From contig NZ_FNHQ01000012.1 in the NCBI RefSeq assembly GCF_900103535.1, forward strand, positions 20,448-84,447: a stretch of DNA of 64,000 nucleotides, in the 5' to 3' direction. The stretch comes from Megasphaera paucivorans (GTDB lineage Bacteria; Bacillota; Negativicutes; Veillonellales; Megasphaeraceae). The stretch's first letter is position 1. Each line of letters starts with the position of its first letter. The translations under genes and the position numbers were made by a program. Of the stretch, positions 56,941 to 64,000 are shown in pieces. The notes beneath the pieces are model-generated. The model searched no databases. It had not been told where the DNA came from and worked only from the letters and a program-made list of their open reading frames with translations.

Positions 56941-57798
56941 TTACTTTCGAATATATCGTGTCCATGCATCTGCCACACAGGCAAATTCATCCAGCGACAT
57001 CGTTTCACCGCGTCTGCCTCCATCAATGCCGCAGTTATTCAATATATCTGTCACTGCTTCTTTCGAAAGTCCTGCTGCTTTTAATGTATTAGAGAAAGTT
57101 TTACGGCGTTGTGAAAAAGCTATTTTTACCACTTGAAAAAAACGTTTTTCTTCAAGAACTTCAACCGCCGGTTCCTTGCGTATATCCATAGAAACCACCG
57201 CGGAGGTAACCTCCGGTGCCGGCATAAAAGCCTTCGGCGGTATCTCAAACAATAAGTGCGGCTCCGTATAATATTGTACTGATACAGACAACGCACCATA
57301 CACTTTGCTTCCCGGCGCAGAAGTCATACGCTGAGCAACTTCCCGCTGCACCATAACGACCAATTTCTCCACCGGAAGACGTTGTTCTAATAATTTCATA
57401 ATAATAGGTGTCGTAATATAATATGGCAAATTAGCACATACTGTAAACGGCTTATGTCCCATCAGTTCAAGTATATCCGTCCGTAAAATATCCCCCTGAA
57501 CGACCCGTACATTGGGATAGTGTTCCAACGTCTTTTCCAATACCGGAAGTAAATGTGTATCAAGCTCAACCGCGGTAACAGCTGCACCGGTTTCAGCTAA
57601 AGCCTGAGTAAGGGTGCCAATGCCAGGTCCTATTTCCAAGACTGGGTCATTTTCTTTGAGTACTGCGGCATCCGCGATAGATTGAACCACCGCATGATTT
57701 ACCAAAAAATTCTGCCCCAATTTTTTATTCATTCTTAACCCGAATCGATCAACAATATAACGTACTACATCCGGTTTTGACAAATCCACTTCATTCAT
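56941..57798 (-). CDS. rsmA: 16S rRNA dimethyladenosine transferase
   Basis: Dimethylates the two adenines of helix 45 in 16S rRNA. The SAM site is LGQNFLVN followed by VLEIGPGIGTLTQALAE, and the catalytic NLPY motif is in VCANLPYYITTP. The 285-residue length is normal. ATG 57798 overlaps the rnmV stop by eight bases and has GAGG upstream. rnmV-rsmA is a fixed Firmicute pair. Confidence 0.95.
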   Translation of the reverse strand: MNEVDLSKPDVVRYIVDRFGLRMNKKLGQNFLVNHAVVQSIADAAVLKENDPVLEIGPGIGTLTQALAETGAAVTAVELDTHLLPVLEKTLEHYPNVRVVQGDILRTDILELMGHKPFTVCANLPYYITTPIIMKLLEQRLPVEKLVVMVQREVAQRMTSAPGSKVYGALSVSVQYYTEPHLLFEIPPKAFMPAPEVTSAVVSMDIRKEPAVEVLEEKRFFQVVKIAFSQRRKTFSNTLKAAGLSKEAVTDILNNCGIDGGRRGETMSLDEFACVADAWTRYIRK

Positions 57799-58342
57799 TC
57801 TCAGATACCTCATCTATCTGGCATATCGCTGCTTCCCACTCGGTACGCAGTACGCCGTAATGATTCAAACGTCGTAAAAATTGCTTGGCATTACCATAGC
57901 CAATTCCCAATACCGCGCCTGCTCGATTTCGTCGTTCAGCCGCTGCTGCGCTTCCATTCATGCCTGCTGCCATTAAGTCTTCCATCGTAAATTCGCAATA
58001 CGGTTCAAAAGAAACACACCGAACCTTTGAAAGTGCCGAACGTATGGCTTCCGGAGAGGCTTGTTCCACTCCCAGATCATTATTGGCAATAGCTTCTTCT
58101 CTTGGAATAAATGCATGTTTAGCTTTTGGGAACCGCTGTGTTAAATATGTACGAATCCGTTCACCGGCACTATCAGGGTCTGTTAAGATAATAATTCCTC
58201 TCTTTTCATACGCATACCTGATTTGTTCCAATGTATCGGACCGCAGACAAAATCCATCTGTTTTAATAATGTCGGCATCCACACTTTGCTGCAGCCGAGC
58301 TATATCGCTTTTTCCTTCAACAACAATGACTTCTTTAATCAT
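57791..58342 (-). CDS. rnmV: Ribonuclease M5
   Basis: Matures 5S rRNA; in B. subtilis it acts with L18. The TOPRIM-fold signature is VVEGKSDIARL and ILTDPDSAGERIR with the Mg-binding aspartates, then HAFIPREEAI. A C-terminal RNA-binding segment (AERRNRAGAVLGIGYGNAKQFL) follows. ATG 58342 gives 183 residues and overlaps the ynbB-type stop by eight bases; a longer frame to 58384 is inside that gene. Family and context are clear. Confidence 0.94.
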   Translation of the reverse strand: MIKEVIVVEGKSDIARLQQSVDADIIKTDGFCLRSDTLEQIRYAYEKRGIIILTDPDSAGERIRTYLTQRFPKAKHAFIPREEAIANNDLGVEQASPEAIRSALSKVRCVSFEPYCEFTMEDLMAAGMNGSAAAAERRNRAGAVLGIGYGNAKQFLRRLNHYGVLRTEWEAAICQIDEVSENE

Positions 58343-59588
58343 TCCTCTGTTCCTCGCCATTTTCAGAAATATAACGGGCCGCATTCAAAATAGCCAGCAC
58401 ATTATGTTCAAATACAATACCTCCCTGCAAATAAATCATATAAGGCTCGCGGATAGGTCCATCCGCAGAAAGTTCAATTGATGATCCCTGTACAAAATCT
58501 CCAGCTGCCATGATAATTTTATCGGCATATCCGGGCATATCGTCAGGAATCGGTCTAACATGCGCATCAACAGGGGAAAACGATTGTATTCCCTGACAAA
58601 AAAGACACATGTTTTTTTCGTTTTTCAAATAAATAGTTTGTATCAAATCACAGCGAAGTGTATCTGCCGTAGGAGATACATCAAAACCCAGCTCAGAAAA
58701 TACAGCTGCCGCAAAAACAGCGCCTTTGATCGCCTGTGCCGTAACATGAGGTGCGGAAAAAATACCTTGAAAGAATAATCTATATCCGGCAGCATAGGAT
58801 CCAAGTTCTGTCCCTAATCCCGGTGCAGTCAAATAATCGGCTGCTGCATCTACTAAGTCTGCTCGTCCGGCAATATATCCGCCTGTAGGTGCGATACCGC
58901 CGCCTGGATTTTTGATAAGAGATCCTGCTATAATATCTGCTCCCACCTCTAATGGTTCCTGTTCCGCCGCAAATTCTCCGTAGCAATTATCTACAAAACA
59001 AATTGTATCAGGACTAATTTTCTTAACCGCAGCAATAATCGTTTGTATATCTTCAAGTGAAAGAGATGCACGTGTACTATACCCGCGGGAACGCTGCAAT
59101 AAAACAACTTTAGGATTTTTTCCGGCAGCATCGCGGATCCCATCCAAATCATATGTATTATTTTTTAACGGAACTTCATCATATCGAATACCCTTTTCCT
59201 TGAGAGAATGTGCCGTCTCATGCGTATATCCAATAACGCTTTGCATCGTGTCATACGGAGCACCTATAAGTGAAATCAATACATCATCTTTTTGCAGCAA
59301 TGCACAAAGTACAGTTGCCAATGCATGCGTGCCGGAAACAAAATGCGGCCGCACAATCGCTTTTTCTGCTTTAAAAATATGAGCAAATACTTCATCCAAT
59401 TTTTCCCGTCCTAAATCACTATACCCATATCCTGACGTGCCGGCAAATTGGTATGACGATACTTGGCAGTCCTTAAATGCCTGCAGTACTTTTCCCGTAT
59501 TATGCAAACTGATCGTATCAATATGTTCAAATTGCTTGGCACAAACAGCCAACGCTTTTTTTCTAATTAATTCAAAATTAAATGACAA
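58335..59588 (-). CDS. ynbB: Methionine gamma-lyase family protein (YnbB type)
   Basis: PLP enzyme of the COG4100 group, annotated as a cystathionine lyase-like or aluminium-resistance protein; its true substrate is unknown. It contains SGYGYSDLGREKLDEVF, RPHFVSGTHALATVLCALL, and the PLP lysine in IIAGSLIKNPGGGIAPTGGY. It has 417 residues. As in Bacillus, it lies downstream of miaA. It overlaps rnmV by eight bases. Confidence 0.9.
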   Translation of the reverse strand: MSFNFELIRKKALAVCAKQFEHIDTISLHNTGKVLQAFKDCQVSSYQFAGTSGYGYSDLGREKLDEVFAHIFKAEKAIVRPHFVSGTHALATVLCALLQKDDVLISLIGAPYDTMQSVIGYTHETAHSLKEKGIRYDEVPLKNNTYDLDGIRDAAGKNPKVVLLQRSRGYSTRASLSLEDIQTIIAAVKKISPDTICFVDNCYGEFAAEQEPLEVGADIIAGSLIKNPGGGIAPTGGYIAGRADLVDAAADYLTAPGLGTELGSYAAGYRLFFQGIFSAPHVTAQAIKGAVFAAAVFSELGFDVSPTADTLRCDLIQTIYLKNEKNMCLFCQGIQSFSPVDAHVRPIPDDMPGYADKIIMAAGDFVQGSSIELSADGPIREPYMIYLQGGIVFEHNVLAILNAARYISENGEEQRND

Positions 59589-59610
59589 AATTCCAGATCC
59601 TTTCTTTCTG

Positions 59611-60555
59611 CTATACGTTCCACTTCCAGTATGTTTCTATATCCGTTATAACACTATGTGCCAACTCTTCTTCCGAAGCATAGTGTTCTTTTTCATACCA
59701 ATGAATATACGGCATGCGTTTATACCAAGTTAACTGCCGTTTAGCAAAGTGCCGTGTACGAATTTTAATACGTTCTGCCATTTCTTCAAATGTGAGTCGA
59801 TGATTCAGATATGCTGTAATTTCTTCATAGCCAATCGCTTTCATTGACTGACAATCCGCCGATATTCCATTCTCGAGCAATGAAATTACTTCGGTTATCC
59901 ATCCATTTGCCAGCATATCATCTACTCGCTGATTAATTCGTTTATATAACACTTCCCGCGGTAATCGCAGACCGATAACATAAGCATCATATAGGGGTTC
60001 TTTTTCTTTATCTGTATGTACAAATGCAGCCCCTTCCTGGCCTTCGATAGCACATAAAAGACGGACAAGACGGTGTGTATTGCAAAATAATTCGTTCCAA
60101 TCCACTGGCTGCCAATCTGTATTTTTTCTGATATATGCCGCTAAATCCTCTCGCGTCGAACGAGCAATACGTTCTCGTGCCCGCTCCCGCATAGCTTCGC
60201 TTGATTTAGGACCATCAAAATGAAACCCTTCCAAAAGAGACTGCACATATAAACCGGTGCCGCCAACAAGAACCGGAATAGCTCCTTTAGCATTCAGCTG
60301 CTGTATAGCTTGTCCGGCCATATAGCAGAACGCAGCCGCTGAATAGGTTCCCGACGGATCGATAATATCAATAAGATGATGTGTATAACGGTGCAGTTCT
60401 TCTGCTGTAGGTTTTGCCGTACCAATATTCATTTTTTTATATATTTGATAGGCATCACCAGATATAAGCTCGGTGTGAAGCTTCTCCGCTAAAAAAAAAC
60501 TCAGCGACGTCTTACCCACAGCGGTCGGTCCAATAATAGCAATAACTTTATCCAT
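59611..60555 (-). CDS. miaA: tRNA dimethylallyltransferase
   Basis: Adds a dimethylallyl group to A37 of tRNAs that read UNN codons. The P-loop is GPTAVGKTS near the N-terminus, then ISGDAYQIYKKMNIGTAKP, LVGGTGLYVQSLLEGF, and the C-terminal RHFAKRQLTWYKRMP. The ATG at 60555 with GGAG seven bases upstream gives 314 residues; it overlaps the methyltransferase gene by eight bases. mutL and miaA are neighbours in many Firmicutes. Confidence 0.95.
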   Translation of the reverse strand: MDKVIAIIGPTAVGKTSLSFFLAEKLHTELISGDAYQIYKKMNIGTAKPTAEELHRYTHHLIDIIDPSGTYSAAAFCYMAGQAIQQLNAKGAIPVLVGGTGLYVQSLLEGFHFDGPKSSEAMRERARERIARSTREDLAAYIRKNTDWQPVDWNELFCNTHRLVRLLCAIEGQEGAAFVHTDKEKEPLYDAYVIGLRLPREVLYKRINQRVDDMLANGWITEVISLLENGISADCQSMKAIGYEEITAYLNHRLTFEEMAERIKIRTRHFAKRQLTWYKRMPYIHWYEKEHYASEEELAHSVITDIETYWKWNV

Positions 60556-61339
60556 GTTCACACTCCAATACGGCATATCCGATTCTGCTATATTTGCCGC
60601 CATATAATTTTACGCGGGGATATACCATTTTCAATCGCCGGAAAGATCTTCCTTTGATTACAACTCGCCGTCTGGCTTTGGTTAACGCTAAGGCCAGACA
60701 CTCATCCGACATGGCTTCATGTTCCAGCAAATTTCTTACAGGATGAAACTGCGGACTGCTCTGTATAGGGCGGGAAAACATAGGATCAAAATAGATAATA
60801 TCATACGGTGCTATATCCGTCCGCTGCAAATAGTCCCGGTAATCATCATGTTGCAATCGTATGCGCCGCATGGCCTCCGTCACATCTGCCTGTTTATGCA
60901 CAAAATGAGCTAGTCCCCAAGAGGTAACAGCCGCCATATACGGTGATATTTCCAGCGCATGCACATCCGATCCTGCCGGAAGACCAAAAGAGGCTACAAT
61001 CGTATCCGATCCAAAACCACACGTGCAATCTAATAATCGTACCGGACCTTCTGCTCCCAAGGCTTCCAGAAAATGATCCGGCATTCCCTGTCGGATATGT
61101 TGAATACGAAGTTCCGCCATACTTAAATGAAAAGCATGCCGACCCAAAAATGTCCGTATTTCCGGTCCCTGCACCGTGAATACAAGAATTGCTTCAATAT
61201 GATATGCTGTCAAAAGCTGTTCTATATTCTGCTCTCCGCGTTCTATAAAAAAGGCATGAATAGCGACTGCCCATTTACGGCCTTGTTCACAAATCGATTT
61301 ACTGGCATGCAGCGAGGTAGTAACATATACCGTTTCCAT
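60548..61339 (-). CDS. RsmJ-like SAM-dependent methyltransferase
   Basis: A 263-residue protein of the SAM_MT/RsmJ family. The SAM loop is RLLDCTCGFGSDTIVASF, followed by HALEISPYMAAVTSWGLA and the DPMFSRP motif (RsmJ has a similar DPMF). In E. coli RsmJ methylates G1516 of 16S rRNA; the target of this homologue is unproven. ATG 61339, with GGGGG upstream, leaves a 7-base gap to mutL. The open frame beyond overlaps mutL and is rejected. Confidence 0.87.
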   Translation of the reverse strand: METVYVTTSLHASKSICEQGRKWAVAIHAFFIERGEQNIEQLLTAYHIEAILVFTVQGPEIRTFLGRHAFHLSMAELRIQHIRQGMPDHFLEALGAEGPVRLLDCTCGFGSDTIVASFGLPAGSDVHALEISPYMAAVTSWGLAHFVHKQADVTEAMRRIRLQHDDYRDYLQRTDIAPYDIIYFDPMFSRPIQSSPQFHPVRNLLEHEAMSDECLALALTKARRRVVIKGRSFRRLKMVYPRVKLYGGKYSRIGYAVLECEHG

Positions 61340-61346
61340 TTTCCCC

Positions 61347-63272
61347 CTACGTTCTCTTAAATAACTTTGCCAGCTCTTCCGGTGTAAAACGCAAGATAAT
61401 CGGACGTCCGTGAGGGCAGACAAAAGGTTTATCCGTATGAAATAAGTCTTCCAAAAGCTGCTTCATTTGCCGAATATTCAGAATATTTCCTGCCTTGATC
61501 GCACCATGGCAAGATAAATATGCTAAGGACCGATGTCTCATCTCTGCTTTATCCGGCTCTTTATCTTCATGGAGAAACTTGCAGATATCGCGCAAAGAAC
61601 CCGCAATATCACTTGTCTTCAAGTCACTGGGAATTGCCTGCATACGTAATGTATTCGGTCCTGCTTCCGAATAGACATATCCTAAATCATCAAATATTTC
61701 CTGACGCTCTAAAAGAAGTGTCATATCTTCCGCATCTACTTCAACAAATTCAGCAGTTAATAATTGTTGTGACGGCATCTTTTCTACGCGATTGCAAAAT
61801 GTATCATAACGAATGCGTTCATGTGCAGCATGTTGGTCAATAATGTACAAATCCTGCCCTTTTTTCGCTATAATGAAACACTCCGCAACTTGCCCTAACG
61901 GAATAAAAACAGAATCATCGCCTTCAAAAACAATTACCGGATCTGTTTGCGGTACACCGGCTGCACCGGATGCCGATCCCTGATCCAGTATCTCATTGAA
62001 AACATGTTCCTCCTGCTTCGTGGCTCTAGAGGCAGCCTCGTGATTCCATTCCGCATGCCCCGCAACGCCGCCGGCATAGGAGAAAACATCATGTGCTTCG
62101 GATACCCTTCCTTTTGCCTCCGGTAAATCGAGTGATTCCTGTGTAAAAGATGCTGGACGTGTTTCAGGAAACGACGATGCCGTTGTTGATTCAGTAGGTT
62201 CTGCTATTGATTCCGCTATCTCCATTTTTTCAGCCTGAAACGAAGAAATATGGGGAACCGTTGCGATCTGTTCCGGTTTTTCCTGCTGCATCAGCGCTTG
62301 AATAATACCATGATATACGACTCGGTATATTGCCTGTTCTTCCGAAAATTTTATTTCTGTCTTAGCCGGATGCACATTAACATCAATGGATGCCGGATCC
62401 ATTTGCAAGTGCAGCATAGCAAACGGATATCCTGACTTTGGCAGCATAGCGTGGTACGCATTTTCGATTGCTTTAAAAAGAACCAGATTATGAACAATGC
62501 GATGATTGACAATACACGTCTGCCACGCCCGGGAACTTTTTAAAACAGAAGGTTTTCCAACATATCCTTCTATATGTATATCATCTGCATCATATGTTAC
62601 CGGAAATATTTCCTTAGCCAATGCCGTACCGTAAATATTAGCGATCGTATCAAGAAGCTGCCCGTTTCCACCCGTATGAACAGCCGTCCGGCCATTATTG
62701 ATAAAAGTAAACTCAATAGAAGGATGCGCCAATGCAAGTTTTATAATCATTTCATTGATTTTGCCGCTCTCCGTCCGTTCACTTTTAAGAAATTTTTTAC
62801 GAGCCGGCGTATTATAAAATAAATCACGCACCTCCATGGTGGTTCCCACAGCAGCCCCCATTTGATCATCGGCAGCAACTTTTCCGCCATCCAGCAAAAG
62901 ATGCGTAGCAAACGTATCTTCAGCCTGTCGGGTCGTTATCTGCAAATGTGATACTGCCGCAATGCTGGGCACAGCTTCACCGCGAAATCCCAATGAACTG
63001 ATTGCATAAATATCCTCTACAGAACGTATCTTGCTGGTAGCATGGCGAATAATGCATTTATGAGCATCATCTGCACTCATACCGCAGCCATTATCGGTAA
63101 CACGCATATAGGACTGTCCGCCATCGGCAATTTCAATCTCAATAGCAGATGCGCCGGCGTCAATAGCATTTTCCACCAGCTCTTTTACACAGGAAGCCGG
63201 TCGTTCTACGACTTCTCCTGCCGCAATTTTATTAGTTGTCGCTTCATCTAAAATAGTAATAATCGAATTCAA
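61347..63272 (-). CDS. mutL: DNA mismatch repair protein MutL
   Basis: Mismatch-repair ATPase and endonuclease. GHKL motifs are KELVENAIDAGA, DNGCGM and GFRGEA in the N-terminal half. A Pro- and Ser-rich linker (roughly residues 330-430) leads to the C-terminal domain with the endonuclease motif DQHAAHERIRYD and CPHGRPI. The endonuclease motif means this organism does not depend on MutH. The start is TTG, overlapping the mutS TGA, with AGGAAG upstream; the N-terminus ILDEATTNKIAAGEVVERP fits. The 641 residues are intact. Confidence 0.95.
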   Translation of the reverse strand: MNSIITILDEATTNKIAAGEVVERPASCVKELVENAIDAGASAIEIEIADGGQSYMRVTDNGCGMSADDAHKCIIRHATSKIRSVEDIYAISSLGFRGEAVPSIAAVSHLQITTRQAEDTFATHLLLDGGKVAADDQMGAAVGTTMEVRDLFYNTPARKKFLKSERTESGKINEMIIKLALAHPSIEFTFINNGRTAVHTGGNGQLLDTIANIYGTALAKEIFPVTYDADDIHIEGYVGKPSVLKSSRAWQTCIVNHRIVHNLVLFKAIENAYHAMLPKSGYPFAMLHLQMDPASIDVNVHPAKTEIKFSEEQAIYRVVYHGIIQALMQQEKPEQIATVPHISSFQAEKMEIAESIAEPTESTTASSFPETRPASFTQESLDLPEAKGRVSEAHDVFSYAGGVAGHAEWNHEAASRATKQEEHVFNEILDQGSASGAAGVPQTDPVIVFEGDDSVFIPLGQVAECFIIAKKGQDLYIIDQHAAHERIRYDTFCNRVEKMPSQQLLTAEFVEVDAEDMTLLLERQEIFDDLGYVYSEAGPNTLRMQAIPSDLKTSDIAGSLRDICKFLHEDKEPDKAEMRHRSLAYLSCHGAIKAGNILNIRQMKQLLEDLFHTDKPFVCPHGRPIILRFTPEELAKLFKRT

Positions 63273-63658
63273 TTTTTACCACTTCCTTCCTTTGCTTCCT
63301 TCTGCAAGGAATATAAAAAAGAAATAGCTTCAATGGGCGTCATACTGGACACATCGACTCCCATTAATTTATCTATAACCGGATTGGCAAACAAATCACC
63401 AAATCCATCATCAGCCGCCGGACCGGATGCCTGAGAAAATCCGGAAGACACGCTAGGTCCTCCCTGGGCCTCTAACTCAGACAAAATAACTTCTGCTCTT
63501 TTCAATAGCCCCTCCGGCAATCCTGCCAAGCGTGCAACATGCAATCCGTAACTTCGATCAGCTCCGCCGGGAATAATGCGCCGCAGGAATTTAATACTGC
63601 GGCCTCGTTCTTTCACAGCAACAGTATAATTTTTGATTTTATCATATTGTCCGGCCAT
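63269..63658 (-). pseudogene. mutS: mutS 3' end; upstream part not recognisable
   Basis: The last 129 codons read as the C-terminal end of MutS: KNYTVAVKERG, LRRIIPGGADRSYGLHVARLAG, and a helical tail. The open frame continues left to right for about 29 more codons, as EASYYLGQYIHRELLDTYHYHELIDM, where YIH and YHEL echo MutS (FATHYHEL). Then an in-frame TAA appears at 63749-63751. The ATPase core that should lie upstream is missing from the window. The gene may be broken, or the rest may follow beyond the edge in altered form. I set the end at the last clear match. Confidence 0.7.
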
Positions 63659-63748
63659 GTCAATAAGTTCATGATAATGGTATGTGTCAAGAAGTTCTCG
63701 GTGAATGTATTGACCTAGATAATAGCTAGCCTCATCGACATCGTTTTT

Positions 63749-63988
63749 TTATAAAAATGCAGGCGTTGAGAAACTGTTAGCTAACTTCCCTATGGCACTG
63801 CTGGACGGGCCATTATTGCAAATGCGTCCGTGATGAATCCCTACATGCGTTTGAAAGGGAATCTTCCGCATGACTCGTCTCATCGTCCCACGGAAAGTGC
63901 GGCTGACTGGAGCGGTAAACCCCTTGGTCCAGTCGGCAAACGCCTGATCTAATTCCTTGTTTCGTATGGCCGTAATCACTTTCACCAT
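63749..63988 (-). other. Unrecognised ORF in GC-richer block, possibly degenerate transposase
   Basis: An open frame of 79 codons in the same frame as the mutS remnant, ending TAA. It begins MVKVITAIRNKELDQAFADW after GGAGGGA, which looks protein-like, but later residues (Arg/His-rich) do not. The opening faintly resembles the middle of ISAs1-type transposases; this is a guess. The block is GC-richer than its neighbours. It does not match MutS. No terminal inverted repeats were found within the window. Confidence 0.35.
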
Positions 63989-64000
63989 CGCAGTCCCTCC

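Overview
The window is a gene-dense stretch of low-GC (about 40 % by eye) bacterial chromosome, read mostly on the minus strand. The gene content and order are those of Firmicutes: yicC-remA-gmk-rpoZ-coaBC, priA-def-fmt-rsmB-rlmN-prpC-prkC-rsgA, dnaG-rpoD-trmK-nif3, rplU-prp-rpmA, and a SAM riboswitch before metK. Yet there is also a beta-barrel porin with a signal peptide and a C-terminal phenylalanine, so the cell has an outer membrane. Together these point to the diderm Firmicutes, class Negativicutes, probably a Veillonella/Megasphaera/Dialister relative. The species call is inference; the two lines of evidence are read directly.

Layout. 1-14604: a translation, DNA and Ser/Thr-signalling block on the minus strand. 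metK has its own SAM-I riboswitch and terminator. 14605-19432: rqcH diverges on the plus strand; then come a GNAT protein, a FAD-linked 2-hydroxyacid dehydrogenase with a long untranslated leader, and a class II aldolase. 19562-26481: an iron and flavodoxin region. It holds FeoB-associated protein, FeoB, FeoA, a flavodoxin, DUF3793, DUF2325, a porin, a 25-codon ORF and a flavodoxin-ferredoxin fusion. Three sigma70-type promoters here carry Fur-box-like palindromes. 26953-33682: an ECF transporter S component behind a structured leader, the L21-Prp-L27 operon, an AmiC-type amidase, a lipoprotein metallo-beta-lactamase with DUF3006, NnrED and AcpS. 33690-41302: lysC, RNase P RNA, thiE, nif3, trmK, a tRNA with CAU anticodon, rpoD and dnaG.

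41646-46505 is a plus-strand island: an RluA-type pseudouridine synthase, class II fructose bisphosphate aldolase, S20, a MATE exporter and an M29 aminopeptidase. 46581-50104 (minus) holds a TlpA-like lipoprotein, a 633-residue glutamine synthetase behind a terminator/antiterminator leader, YqeY and S21. 50228-63272 (minus) is a tight housekeeping run: lepA-hemW, nifS-mnmA, an AEC carrier, PTS EIIA-Glc, and mutL-rsmJ-miaA-ynbB-rnmV-rsmA with 8-base start/stop overlaps. At the right edge only the 3' end of mutS is recognisable; it is preceded by a GC-richer block that does not read as MutS.

Regulation visible in the DNA: about fifteen well-formed promoters (most with a 17-base spacer), a SAM riboswitch, a probable L21 leader, a glutamine synthetase attenuator, a hairpin cluster before the ECF gene, and many terminators. 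Start codons were chosen from Shine-Dalgarno spacing and family N-termini; at least ten genes use TTG or GTG. I found no CRISPR array, prophage or complete insertion sequence.
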